A DNA stretch of 64,000 nucleotides, from contig NZ_CP108518.1 of assembly GCF_035989885.1 (NCBI RefSeq), positions 3,640,501 through 3,704,500 on the forward strand, written 5' to 3'. Below are positions 1 through 7,738 of the stretch, piece after piece. Below the pieces are notes generated by a model. It did not search any database, was not told the origin of the DNA, and worked only from the letters and a program-made list of their open reading frames with translations. How positions within the stretch are numbered: position 1 is the stretch's first letter; every line of letters begins with the position of its first letter. The stretch is from Streptomyces sp. NBC_01232. Its GTDB lineage: Bacteria; Actinomycetota; Actinomycetes; Streptomycetales; Streptomycetaceae. A program made the translations under genes and the position numbers.

Positions 1-77
1 CCGGCCAGCGAACCGTTCCGGCGGCCGACCGGCGTACGCACCGCTTCGACGATGTACGCCTCGGATGTCGTGCTCAT
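1..77 (-). CDS. Acetyl-CoA acetyltransferase (thiolase), N-terminal fragment
   Basis: Only the first 25 codons are inside the window; the gene continues off the left edge. The reverse strand from the ATG at 77 reads MSTTSEAYIVEAVRTPVGRR followed by NGSLAG. The EAVRTPxGRxxGSLAG pattern is the hallmark N terminus of thiolase-superfamily acyltransferases (beta-oxidation or acetoacetyl-CoA formation). A GAGGAA ribosome binding site lies just upstream. It is divergent from the TetR gene at 170, so that regulator may control it. Whether it is degradative or biosynthetic cannot be decided from 25 residues. Confidence 0.85.
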   Translation of the reverse strand, partial: MSTTSEAYIVEAVRTPVGRRNGSLA

Positions 78-124
78 CGTTTCCTCGTTCCTAGTCACTG
101 GGCACCTTGCGGGCCGACTGTACG

Positions 125-158
125 ACATGTGTCGCTTAACTGACAGGTGTTGCTTTAC
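125..158. promoter_or_regulatory. Candidate TetR operator between thiolase and TetR genes
   Basis: The divergent intergenic region holds an inverted repeat, TGTC at 130-133 and GACA at 142-145 (extended arms match 7 of 9). An overlapping direct repeat is also present: GTGTCGCTTAAC at 129-140 and GTGTTGCTTTAC at 147-158, 10 of 12 identical with an 18-bp period. This size and position suit a TetR-family dimer acting on both flanking genes. Function is inferred. Confidence 0.45.
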
Positions 159-169
159 TCGCCCCGGCG

Positions 170-826
170 ATGGAAACTGGCCCCATGCCGAACATCTCGA
201 ACACCAGAGGCGCCTCGCGCGACCCTCGCGCCAGACGGACCAGGGCCCTCCTGCGGGCGGCCGTCCTGGAACTCTCGATGGAGAAGGACCTGGACGGCAT
301 CACCATGAGTGACATCGCGGAGCGGGCGGAGGTGAACCGGGCAACGGTCTACCTGCACTACAAGGACCGCGAGGACCTGCTGCTCGACGCCACGGAGAGC
401 ACCATGGAGGGCATCGTCGACGCGGCGAGCGCCTGCCGCCTGCTGGCCGACGCGCACACCCTGTCCGAGGAGACCCCGGTCCACCTCGTCAAGCTGTTCG
501 CCCACGTCGACCGGCACCGGGCCGTCTACCGCCAGATGCTCGGCGAGGACGGCAGCTCCCGCTTTGCCGGCCGCCTCGAACGGCTCCTCGCCCAGGCGTG
601 GTTCGAGCAGCTGCTCACCGAGGCGGCGCCGGGCAGCTTCGACGAGACGGCCACCCTGGTGCACGCCCACTTCCTCAGCGGCGCGGTCCTCTCGGTCATC
701 GGCCGCTGGACCCGCGGCGAACTCGACACGACGGCACACGACACCACCGCGAAGACGGGGACGACCGGCATGAGCGCAGAGCGCATCGCCGAACTGACCT
801 GGACCCTCATCCACGGCAAGGTCTGA
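170..826 (+). CDS. TetR/AcrR family transcriptional regulator
   Basis: A 218-residue one-component repressor of normal TetR length. The N-terminal helix-turn-helix is clear (ITMSDIAERAEVNRATVYLHY, residues about 43-63), preceded by an Arg-rich arm. The rest is an all-helical ligand-binding and dimer domain with no recognisable ligand signature. An alternative start is the ATG at 185 (MPNISN); neither start has a strong ribosome binding site. It is divergent from the thiolase at 1-77, with repeats between them that could be its operator, so control of the thiolase operon is a reasonable inference. The stop lies two bases before the next reading frame. Confidence 0.9.
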   Translation: METGPMPNISNTRGASRDPRARRTRALLRAAVLELSMEKDLDGITMSDIAERAEVNRATVYLHYKDREDLLLDATESTMEGIVDAASACRLLADAHTLSEETPVHLVKLFAHVDRHRAVYRQMLGEDGSSRFAGRLERLLAQAWFEQLLTEAAPGSFDETATLVHAHFLSGAVLSVIGRWTRGELDTTAHDTTAKTGTTGMSAERIAELTWTLIHGKV

Positions 827-828
827 CC

Positions 829-1213
829 ATGGGCGAGATACAGGTCCATGTGAGCCAGGCGGGGGCCAACCCCCTCGCCCGGTCCTCCGTACTGGTCGTC
901 CTGGAGAGCGAACTGCTCCGCTGCGGGGTGTTCAACCTGCTCCAGAACATCCCCTCGGTCGGCCCGGTCTGGTCGTGCAGCGGCCCGGTCGCCGCGCGCG
1001 GGCTCCTGTCCGAGCACCGACCCGACATCGTCGTCTGCCACGGCAGCGGCGGGTCAACTGCGCCCGGGCTGCACCCCCGAGGTGGTCGCACGGGTGGTCG
1101 TGGCCGCCTTCTTCGGCGTCCAGCACATCTCGGACGCCCTGCACCACCGCACCGACATCGTGGAACGCTGGCAGGAGGTCAAGGACACCCTCTTCCCGGC
1201 CATCCGCGCCTGA
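829..1213 (+). pseudogene. Chimeric pseudogene: receiver-like N terminus joined to butyrolactone-receptor-like C terminus
   Basis: The ATG at 829 opens a frame that looks like the start of a response-regulator or LuxR-type receiver (SSVLVVLESELLRCGVFNLL, then a DIVVCHG strand). Near 1050 coding character moves to another frame. From about 1043 to the TGA at 1211-1213 that frame reads GQLRPG, CTPEVVARVVVAAFFGVQ, HISDALHHRTDIVERWQEVK and DTLFPAIRA. This closely resembles the last about 55 residues of ArpA/ScbR-type gamma-butyrolactone receptors, whose C termini carry a VVAAFTGVQ-like helix. The locus appears to be a deletion fusion of two regulators. Neither half is complete, so it is probably non-functional. 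The receptor assignment is from pattern memory. Confidence 0.6.
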
Positions 1214-1620
1214 CCGCCCCGCCACCGACGCGAAGCCCGTCACCCGGCTCGGCCACACCCCTCCCTACCGTGCGTGCCCGTCCGGCGGGCGGCCGCGGGC
1301 GGCTGAGCTGCTTCCATGCGCCACTGAACGTGGCCGGGCCGGCTGGCTCGGCTCGGCTCGGCTCGGGGTGATACGCCTTGCCCGAGCCGCTTGCGTACCG
1401 CGGTCTGTCGCGGGCGAGCCGGTGCCGGAAGTTCGACTTCGCGCCTGGCGCTGAAGGCCGATCTGCTGCGCGATCCGCCTACGAGCCGACCTTCAGGTCT
1501 GCGTCTCCCCACAGCGGGCCGGCCTCGACACACGCCGGACCTGCGGGCGTCCATGTGCACGTGAGCCCGCCCGATCCGAGCAAGCCCGCACGGACCGCCC
1601 GCCTCGGGCAGGATCACGCT
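1214..1620. other. Non-coding stretch with a short tandem repeat
   Basis: No frame here has convincing coding character. The only structure noticed is a 5-bp tandem repeat (GGCTC, four full units) at 1345-1366, following a GGCCGGGCCGGCT palindromic patch. It may be debris from the deletion that produced the upstream chimera. Confidence 0.4.
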
Positions 1621-1827
1621 GTGAGAAACGCACCGATCGGGCCGACTACCGTCACCGATGCCGACATGGCCCGCATGCACACGACAGGACTGGCCAGGGA
1701 GTTCGACATGCGCGGAAGCAGCTCGGTACAGCAGCACAACCTCTCGGCAGGAGGTTCCTGGCTGGCGCCCGAGGACACCGGGCGGGACGGCACCCGCACG
1801 GACATCGGCCGCAACGAGGCGGCCTGA
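1621..1827 (+). CDS. Small hypothetical protein, coupled to the downstream lipoprotein
   Basis: A GTG at 1621 opens a 68-codon frame beginning VRNAPIGPTTVTDADMARMH. Its TGA at 1825-1827 overlaps the ATG of the lipoprotein gene (TGATG), which suggests translational coupling. It is Asp- and Gly-rich at the C terminus, with no signal peptide or membrane segment. No family is recognised. The frame extends upstream to 1378, but that part has low-complexity shadow character, so the GTG with a nearby AGGA was chosen. Confidence 0.4.
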   Translation: MRNAPIGPTTVTDADMARMHTTGLAREFDMRGSSSVQQHNLSAGGSWLAPEDTGRDGTRTDIGRNEAA

Positions 1828-2351
1828 TGATCCCCGCGCACCCTCCGGGGCGCTCCCCGGTGCTCGCCGTGGCGGCGATAGTGCTCGCTGCGCTCGCCGC
1901 CGGCTGCTCCGGCGGTGGCGGCGGGGAGGGCGGCCGCGCGGCAGCCCCGGGCCCGTCCGACTGGGTCGAGGGGGCCACCACCGAGTCTGTCGCCCGGACC
2001 CTGCACGTGGAGATCCCCTCGACGGCGACCGGTGCCGTCGCGGCGCACCGCAGGGGATTCCAGGACGACGGGCTGATCCTGTCCTTCGTCCTGCCTGCGG
2101 AAGCCGTGGACTCCTTCCTCACCCAGCTGAAGCCGGAGCAGCCCCTCAGACTGCGCGAGCAGCCCTTCGCCGCGGAGGCAACACCGGCCACGCCGTTCGC
2201 ACGCCTGGGGCTGCCGGAACCGGATTCGCTTCCCAAGGTCAGGGAGGGGCAGGTGTGCGCTCCCTGCAAGGGCGACCTGAACTGGCTCAAGGTCGCGGTG
2301 GCGCAGATCGACGAACGGAGCAGCCGCGTCTACCTGAGAGGGGTCGACTGA
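1827..2351 (+). CDS. Secreted lipoprotein of unknown function
   Basis: A 174-residue protein with a classic lipoprotein signal: an Arg-containing n-region, a hydrophobic stretch (VLAVAAIVLAALAAG) and a lipobox LAAGC with the lipidated Cys at residue 27. A Gly/Ser-rich linker follows. It should be anchored on the outer face of the membrane after processing by Lgt and LspA. The mature part is mixed alpha/beta with a CxxC (VCAPC, about residue 142) that may bind metal or form a disulphide. GAGG precedes the ATG, which overlaps the previous stop. A hairpin terminator follows at 2402-2424. No specific family is recognised. Confidence 0.8.
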   Translation: MIPAHPPGRSPVLAVAAIVLAALAAGCSGGGGGEGGRAAAPGPSDWVEGATTESVARTLHVEIPSTATGAVAAHRRGFQDDGLILSFVLPAEAVDSFLTQLKPEQPLRLREQPFAAEATPATPFARLGLPEPDSLPKVREGQVCAPCKGDLNWLKVAVAQIDERSSRVYLRGVD

Positions 2352-2401
2352 CGCCCGTACGAAGCCACCGTGCACGTCAACCGGTCGGGCCCCGGCAGGG
2401 G

Positions 2402-2424
2402 GAAGGCCGGTCCAGTCGGCCTTC
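2402..2424. terminator. Hairpin terminator between convergent genes
   Basis: GAAGGCCG at 2402-2409 and CGGCCTTC at 2417-2424 form a perfect 8-bp stem with a 7-nt loop. It lies between the plus-strand lipoprotein gene and the minus-strand gene at 2514, so it could serve both. There is no U-tract, as is common in high-GC actinobacteria. Confidence 0.55.
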
Positions 2425-2444
2425 GTCGCCAGGACGCCGGCCCA

Positions 2445-2502
2445 TCAGAACCCCCAGGCCCCGCGCCTGCGGCAATCCATGCGACCACTCCCAGCACAAT
2501 CC
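2445..2502 (+). repeat. Copy A of a dispersed repeat containing the CGNPCDHSQH motif
   Basis: This segment matches 46352-46432. Both begin TCAGAACCCCCAG and share CGCGCCTGCGGCAATCC, then a GCGACCACTCCCAGCAC block with only single-base changes. Copy A lacks about 23 bp in the middle, including the ATG seen in copy B. In the same frame both read RACGNPCDHSQH, a Cys/His-rich peptide motif. The copies are direct repeats about 44 kb apart. They may be remnants of one small gene family or of an integration boundary. Confidence 0.6.
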
Positions 2503-2513
2503 AAGGCAGCTCG

Positions 2514-2864
2514 TCACGCAAGCGATGTCTGGCACTCCTCGCACCGCCTGATCGCCTGCCGTGTGACGTTTCCCCCGGTCGCGGTGGCCGGATAGCTACT
2601 GCTCAACCGGTGCCACAGCCCGGCCGGAGGTGTGAGGATCCATCCCCAGCGCGGGGCGGTCACCAGTTCCTCGGTCAGATGGGTACAGGCTCCAGGAATG
2701 TGCGCGTACTGCGTCGGTGAGATCAGAATCGTGTCCGCAGGGAAGCGTCGCCACTCCTGCCGGGGCGAGGTCGCTGGGCGGGCTTTTGGCGCGGATCCAT
2801 CGGGCGGGCACGCACAGCCCAGCCCGATGATGAAGTCGCAGCGCTCGCAACGCCATTCCTTCAC
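2514..2864 (-). CDS. Small hypothetical protein with terminal CxxC motifs
   Basis: A 116-residue protein starting at GTG 2864 (KEWRCERCDF). CERC near residue 6 and CEEC near residue 109 could form a split zinc ribbon; CAC occurs in between. It is predicted cytosolic, with no membrane segment. It lies just downstream of, and on the same strand as, the GNAT acetyltransferase, and so is probably the last gene of the radical SAM cassette transcript or a stand-alone gene. The ribosome binding site is weak (GGGGCGGGG). Similar short Cys-rich proteins are common in Streptomyces, but no function is known to me. Confidence 0.6.
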   Translation of the reverse strand: MKEWRCERCDFIIGLGCACPPDGSAPKARPATSPRQEWRRFPADTILISPTQYAHIPGACTHLTEELVTAPRWGWILTPPAGLWHRLSSSYPATATGGNVTRQAIRRCEECQTSLA

Positions 2865-2879
2865 GGCCCCGCCCCACCC

Positions 2880-3353
2880 TCACGTCGTACCGGTGTCCAC
2901 ACGGTAGACGATCTTCCCGTCGAACTCCGCGAACCCCAACGACTTGTAGAAGGCGCGCGCGCCGGGGTTGTCGTGGTCCGTCATCCACTCGACCCGGCTG
3001 CATCCAGGACGTGCTGAGGCCAGGGCGCGGAGCTCGTCCATGAGGCGGGCGCCGATGCCCTGGCGACGGAGGGTGCCGCGGACATAGAGCTCTTTGAGGA
3101 ACAGCGAGTGGGAGGAGCCGGCTGCCGGCCAGAGGAACGAGTAGGCGGCGAGCCCGACGAGATCACCAGCCTCGTCCTCGACCAAGAGAGCGGACGCCAA
3201 TGGCGGGGAGCCGAAGAGCGCCTCCTCCACCTGGGAGCGGCGCTCCTCGAACGGCTGGATCTCGGTCGATCCGTAGAACCGTTCGATCTCCTCGATCAGA
3301 TCGGCCACTGCCACGGTGTCGCGCCTTTCGGCGGGGCGGATCGTCACGGTCAT
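2880..3353 (-). CDS. GNAT family N-acetyltransferase
   Basis: A 157-residue single-domain GNAT protein. The acetyl-CoA binding motif A is clear (LYVRGTLRRQGIGARLMDEL, with the R/Q-x-x-G-x-G/A signature). It is followed by the motif-B region DHDNPGARAFYKSLGF, typical of amino-group acetyltransferases. The ATG at 3353 was chosen because AGGAG sits 6 nt upstream; an ATG two codons earlier is possible. It follows the radical SAM gene on the same strand with a 78-bp gap. It could acetylate the modified peptide or confer self-protection, but this is inference. Many GNATs act on unrelated small molecules. Confidence 0.85.
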   Translation of the reverse strand: MTVTIRPAERRDTVAVADLIEEIERFYGSTEIQPFEERRSQVEEALFGSPPLASALLVEDEAGDLVGLAAYSFLWPAAGSSHSLFLKELYVRGTLRRQGIGARLMDELRALASARPGCSRVEWMTDHDNPGARAFYKSLGFAEFDGKIVYRVDTGTT

Positions 3354-3431
3354 CGACATCTCCTGTCGCTCTTTCATCGCTTCACTCGTCCGTTGCAATA
3401 CGTGATCCTGGCGTGGCGGCACGGCTCTTGG

Positions 3432-4586
3432 CTACGGGGGCGTCAGTGCCTGAGGAGCCCAGCCGTGCTGGCGCAGGGAGCCCTGAACATGCCGGATGAG
3501 GTACTCCAGATCCGCGCAGTAGACCGAGGGGTTTCGGTAGCCGCGGTCGGTGCTGAAGCGGTGCGGTAGATAGCCCCCACCGCACACCTCCACCAGAGGA
3601 CAGCTCTGGCACTTATCGGCGAGCGCGGCCTTCCCGTTCTGCCGGTGCAGGAGCTTCGGATGGTGAAGGACCTCATTGAAGGACTGGCTGAAGACGTCGC
3701 GTCCCAGCCAGGAGGCGCCTTCCTCGACGGACCGCAGGGTGTCCACGCCCTCGATCGTGCCGTCCGACTCGATCACGATGCTCGTCGGCGGGGCCAGGCC
3801 GAGGGACTCCACCGAGCTGTGCACCCCGGAGCTCAGCGCCACGATGTCCTCCAGCATCCGCACACTGTGCCGCTGCTCCGGCCGGGCGAGCCAGGCGTCG
3901 TAGACGCGGCTCATCCACAACCCGTACTCGGGCACACTCGGGTCGTCGCGATGCGGCGGCTCGTCGTGCGTTCCATGCGGCAGACCGAAGTCGATCACAG
4001 GCGGCTCGAACGACGCCAGGTAGTCGTGGACCTCGACCGGGTCGTTGGCCAGGTCGACGACGGCGAGCAGCCCTGCGAACAGGTGCGGCCGGGAACGCAG
4101 GAGTTCGATGCCTCGTACGGCCGAGGCGGCGCTCGATCGCGAGGCGTGTGTCAGCCGATGCCGGTCATTCGCGGTCGGCGGTCCGTCGAGGCTGACGCCC
4201 ACGACGACCTCGTACCGCTCGAAGAGGTCCAGCCACGGCTCCGTGAGGAGCGTCCCGTTGGTCTGAAGCTCGAAACGGACCGCCACACCGGCCGGAACAC
4301 CCTCCCGTACGGCGCCGAGCAGGTCTGCCATGTGCCGGGGGCCGGCGAGCAACGGCTCACCACCGTGCAGCACGACGTGCACGCTCCGCAGGCCGTGCAC
4401 CGCTGCGTGCTCACCGATTCGCAGCCCAGCCGCCCGGGCCACGTCCGCACTCATCCGAGCAGGCAGGTGCCGCCACGCCTGGTCAGCGGAGTTGAAGACG
4501 TAGCAGTAGTCGCAGTCGATGTTGCAGCGATTGGCAACCTTGAGGATGAACGACCGAAAGGGGGCAACGTCCGCGCGCGGTGTCAT
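3432..4586 (-). CDS. FxsB-like radical SAM/SPASM peptide maturase
   Basis: A 384-residue radical SAM enzyme. The CxxxCxxC cluster motif is at residues 21-28 (CNIDCDYC), followed by the AdoMet-binding HVVLHGGEPLLAG strand. The C terminus carries a SPASM-type auxiliary cluster domain (CQSCPLVEVCGGGYLPHRF and a late NPSVYC). This layout is that of FxsB-family maturases, which form C-C or C-O crosslinks (three-residue cyclophanes) in ribosomal peptides. It lacks the C-terminal hydroxylase-like extension found in some relatives. The gene lies 10 bp downstream of a 63-aa peptide gene, its likely substrate. A TTG one codon upstream is an alternative start. The ribosome binding site is weak, so coupling to the peptide gene is likely. 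Confidence 0.9.
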   Translation of the reverse strand: MTPRADVAPFRSFILKVANRCNIDCDYCYVFNSADQAWRHLPARMSADVARAAGLRIGEHAAVHGLRSVHVVLHGGEPLLAGPRHMADLLGAVREGVPAGVAVRFELQTNGTLLTEPWLDLFERYEVVVGVSLDGPPTANDRHRLTHASRSSAASAVRGIELLRSRPHLFAGLLAVVDLANDPVEVHDYLASFEPPVIDFGLPHGTHDEPPHRDDPSVPEYGLWMSRVYDAWLARPEQRHSVRMLEDIVALSSGVHSSVESLGLAPPTSIVIESDGTIEGVDTLRSVEEGASWLGRDVFSQSFNEVLHHPKLLHRQNGKAALADKCQSCPLVEVCGGGYLPHRFSTDRGYRNPSVYCADLEYLIRHVQGSLRQHGWAPQALTPP

Positions 4587-4599
4587 CAAGCGGAACGGC

Positions 4600-4791
4600 T
4601 CAAAGAGGCCAGGTCCAGATCAGCGAAGCGTGGTGACCACCCTCGCCGGCGTGGTTCGACGCCGTCTGCTCGGCCGCCAGCCGCTGCCGTACGCGGACGG
4701 CGACACGATCCAGGACGACCGAACCGTTGATGGACTCCGCGACGACAGGCGCCGGAGCATGCGGTGCGGGAATGGGCGTACGTGACGGCAT
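4600..4791 (-). CDS. Candidate RiPP precursor peptide (63 aa)
   Basis: A short ORF starting at ATG 4791 with a strong GAGGAG ribosome binding site 7 nt upstream. It begins MPSRTPIPAPHAPAPVVAES and ends GEGGHHASLIWTWPL. The N-terminal two-thirds would be the leader (NGSVVLDRVAVRVRQRLAAE is helix-prone). The last about 15 residues form an aromatic/His-rich core with a Gly-rich hinge. The position, 10 bp before an FxsB-like maturase, matches precursor genes of cyclophane RiPPs. Unlike FxsA peptides it does not end FxSxx; W-T-W and the two His are plausible crosslink sites. It does not resemble any precursor I know. Being a precursor is inferred from context, size and C terminus. Confidence 0.7.
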   Translation of the reverse strand: MPSRTPIPAPHAPAPVVAESINGSVVLDRVAVRVRQRLAAEQTASNHAGEGGHHASLIWTWPL

Positions 4792-4845
4792 TCGACGCTC
4801 CTCGGGGCAGTGCAACGGCGATTGAGGCGGCAGACCAGCCCGCAA

Positions 4846-4863
4846 GGTAGCAGCGCCGCTACC
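4846..4863 (-). promoter_or_regulatory. Small inverted repeat in the leader of the peptide gene
   Basis: GGTAGC at 4846-4851 and GCTACC at 4858-4863 flank a 6-nt loop in the 106-bp gap between the NB-ARC gene and the peptide gene. It could be an attenuating hairpin or an operator that uncouples abundant peptide expression from the upstream gene. Confidence 0.3.
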
Positions 4864-4897
4864 CTCGGCGACATATCGAATCCGGCCACGTGCCCAG

Positions 4898-7738
4898 CTA
4901 CTCGGCCCGCGACGCAAGTACCCGCTCGACGACATCTGCCGCCCCGCCCACGCCCAATCGTCGGTACACATCGAGCGCTTCACGCAGCGCCCCTTCGCCC
5001 CGCGCCCGCTCGCCGGCCGTCCAGTCGCAACGGCCGATCCCCTCCAAAGCCCGTGCCTCTTCAAGCGGGCAGCGGATGTCGCGGGCCAGCCCCAGCGCCT
5101 GCTCGAAGAGTCCGCGGGCGGCAGCCCAGTCACCGGAGGAGTGCAGCAGCGTCCCCCAGTGGTTCAGGACCTCCGCCTCACCGCACCGGTCGCCGAGTTC
5201 TCGGAGGATGTCCAGACTCCGCCGGAACGACTCGACGGCACCGTCCCGCTCGCCGGCGACCCCGCGCGCCGCACCCAGCTCGCCCAGCGAGGCGGCCTCG
5301 CCGCCACGGCTGCCGAGATCGCGGTACGAGTCCAGGGCGTCATCCAATGACCGGATCGCCTCGACGACGTTCCCGTCCATGCGGTCCAGTACCCCGAGGT
5401 AGCGAACGCTGTTCGTGCGGCCGAACCGTTCGCCGAGTTCGGTGAAGTACTCCAGCGCCCGGGTGTGAGCCTCCCGCGCCCCGGTGAGGTCGCCGGTCAG
5501 GCGCCGTACGACTCCGAGCTCGTTGAGGGCATACGCCTGGTGGACTCGGTCGTCGAGTTCCTGGTAGATGCCGAATGCCTCACGGTGGCGCTGCTCAGCC
5601 AGCTGATACTCGCCCAGGAGACTGTGCACGACGCCAAGGTCCCGCAGTGAGTTGGCCTCTCCGTACCGGTCGCCCAGCTCCCGGTAGATCGCCAGCGCTT
5701 CGGTCTGTGCCGCCACCGCTGTGTCGAACTGGCTGGTCTGCCGGCGCACCATGCCGAGGTCCGCGAGCGCGTTCGCCTGGCCGAGACGGTCGCCGATCTC
5801 CCGATAGAGCGCGAGGGCCTCGGTCTGCGCCCGGGCAGAGGCGTCGTTGTCCGCGGTCATGTACCAGACGATGCCCACCTGGTTCAGAGCGTCAGCCTTG
5901 CCTCGCTTCTCGCCGACCGCCTCGTACTCCGTCACCGCCTCGTTCAGTGCCTCGATGGCCTCGGGGTACGCCGCCATGAAGCGCCGTACGACTCCGAGCT
6001 CGGCCAGCGCGTTGGCCAGCGCCCGCCGGTCGCCGGTGTGCCGGGCGGCCTCGGCGGCGGTCCGGTGGAGGCCAACGGCTTGGTCCCAGGGCCCGGCCTG
6101 CCGCAGGAAGGGCGCCATCGCCGCAGCCATGTGGATCACCAACTCGTGCAGCGCGAGATCGTTTGCCCTTCGGATGCAGGCCAGGACGTTGGCCCGCTCG
6201 TCCTCCAGCCAGCCGAGAGCCGCCGTACGTGAATCGATGGGAGGGGTCTCGACCTGGGCGGCGCCATCCGGAGAATTCGGTGTAGAGGCGCCGTTGCGGG
6301 CAATGTGTCTGTTCGCGACAGCGAGGACGGCCAGGTAGTAGGAGCACACGCGCTGAACGGCATGAACAGGGGCCATGCTGCCTCCCTCGTCGGCGAGACC
6401 GCGGGCATAGTCGCGTAGGAGGTCGTGAAGCCGGAACCGGCTCCCCGGGTGCTCCTCGATCAGATGGGCGTCGTAGAGCGTGTCGAGTCCCTCGCGTGCC
6501 GCCGCCACCGAGACCGAGCCGAGCGCGGCCCCGGAGAAAGCATCGAGCTCGGTTCCAGGGTAGAGGCCGAGACACCGGAAGAAGTGCTGCCGCTCAGGTG
6601 TGAGGTCCTGGTAGGACAGACTGAACGTCGCGGCGACCGCGCGCTCCCCAGCTCGGAGCTCTCCCAGCCGGTCCCCGGCGGTGACCAGACGCGCACGGAG
6701 ATCCTCGGCGCTCCACGACGGGCGATGGCGCAGCCGCGCGGCGAGCAACGACACCCCCAGTGGCAGGTACCCGCACAGCTCCACCAACTGCTCGAGGACG
6801 GACCGATCCAGCGACTCCGCCGATCGCCCGCTGAGGCGTACGAACAGGTCGACCGCATGCTCCGCCGGCAACGCCTCCACTGGCAGGACCACCTCCTCGT
6901 ACGCAGCCAACCGCTTCCGGCTCGTCACCAGCACGAGACAGTCGCTCCCACCGGGGAGCAAGGGCTCCAGCTGGCGATAGCTGGCCGCGTTGTCGAGGAT
7001 GAGCAGTGCCTTCTTGTTCGCGAGCTGGCTCCGCCACATGGCCGCCCTCGCCTCGGTGACCGCACCCAGGTCGTCGCCGACAGGGATCCGCTGCGCCGGC
7101 AGTCCGGTCGCCGCCAGCAACGATGCGAGCGCTTCCGTGGCCTGTACGGGGGGCCTTCCCGTCGTGTGCCCGTTCAGATTCACGAAGAGCTGGCCGTCCG
7201 GGAACCGCTCCGACAGCACATGTCCTGCATGTACGGCGAACGTCGTCTTCCCGACTCCTGGCATTCCGTCGATCACATGAACAGGCAGCGCCTCGCCGCT
7301 CTCCTGCGAGTTCCGTACGGACCGCACCAGCGCCTCGAGCTCGGCGGTCCGGTCGGTGAACGCGGTGGTGTCGCGCGGCAGGGACCGCAGCACGAGGGCA
7401 GCACCCGGAGGCACCGTCCCTTCCTCTGGCTGAGGCGTCGGCTCAGCGCGGCGTTCCGACGCCCCCGACTCCGACAGCGCGGCAAGCAGCACCGCCAGCC
7501 CGACCATGGCCCCGCCGAGCAAAGCGAACGAGAACCAGCCATGCTGCTGCAACCACCCCAGCCAACCGGGCCACTCCGACTCGGACACCGCGTTGGTGAC
7601 GAGCCCCACGAGCATGGTCGTAACGGCTCCGCCGGCGGCCACGACGGCAACGGAAATCCCCCGCCGGAGCCTCATACGTGGGTCGTCTTGACGGAGCAGG
7701 GATTGATCCGTTCGGGCTGGCCGCCTGTGGCGCGGCAC
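4898..7738 (-). CDS. Membrane-anchored NB-ARC (STAND) ATPase with TPR repeats
   Basis: A 946-residue protein. Two hydrophobic segments at about residues 28-48 and 68-88 form an N-terminal membrane hairpin. An NB-ARC/STAND NTPase follows with Walker A GMPGVGKTT (158-166) and Walker B ALLILDN, then a winged-helix region (FRLHDLLRDYARGLA). The C-terminal half is about ten TPR-like repeats of the LGVVRR-type. In Fxs-type RiPP loci a TPR/NB-ARC protein (FxsT) often accompanies the maturase, which fits its place upstream of the peptide and radical SAM genes. STAND proteins with TPRs also act as phage sensors or regulators. The GTG at 7738 is used; an ATG at 7675 is an alternative. A decayed copy of its N terminus lies near 9500. 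Confidence 0.85.
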   Translation of the reverse strand: MPRHRRPARTDQSLLRQDDPRMRLRRGISVAVVAAGGAVTTMLVGLVTNAVSESEWPGWLGWLQQHGWFSFALLGGAMVGLAVLLAALSESGASERRAEPTPQPEEGTVPPGAALVLRSLPRDTTAFTDRTAELEALVRSVRNSQESGEALPVHVIDGMPGVGKTTFAVHAGHVLSERFPDGQLFVNLNGHTTGRPPVQATEALASLLAATGLPAQRIPVGDDLGAVTEARAAMWRSQLANKKALLILDNAASYRQLEPLLPGGSDCLVLVTSRKRLAAYEEVVLPVEALPAEHAVDLFVRLSGRSAESLDRSVLEQLVELCGYLPLGVSLLAARLRHRPSWSAEDLRARLVTAGDRLGELRAGERAVAATFSLSYQDLTPERQHFFRCLGLYPGTELDAFSGAALGSVSVAAAREGLDTLYDAHLIEEHPGSRFRLHDLLRDYARGLADEGGSMAPVHAVQRVCSYYLAVLAVANRHIARNGASTPNSPDGAAQVETPPIDSRTAALGWLEDERANVLACIRRANDLALHELVIHMAAAMAPFLRQAGPWDQAVGLHRTAAEAARHTGDRRALANALAELGVVRRFMAAYPEAIEALNEAVTEYEAVGEKRGKADALNQVGIVWYMTADNDASARAQTEALALYREIGDRLGQANALADLGMVRRQTSQFDTAVAAQTEALAIYRELGDRYGEANSLRDLGVVHSLLGEYQLAEQRHREAFGIYQELDDRVHQAYALNELGVVRRLTGDLTGAREAHTRALEYFTELGERFGRTNSVRYLGVLDRMDGNVVEAIRSLDDALDSYRDLGSRGGEAASLGELGAARGVAGERDGAVESFRRSLDILRELGDRCGEAEVLNHWGTLLHSSGDWAAARGLFEQALGLARDIRCPLEEARALEGIGRCDWTAGERARGEGALREALDVYRRLGVGGAADVVERVLASRAE

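Noticed and set aside
4600..4791. Assignment of the 63-aa peptide as FxsA
   Set aside because: FxsA peptides end FxSxx. This one ends TWPL, so it is kept as an unnamed candidate precursor.
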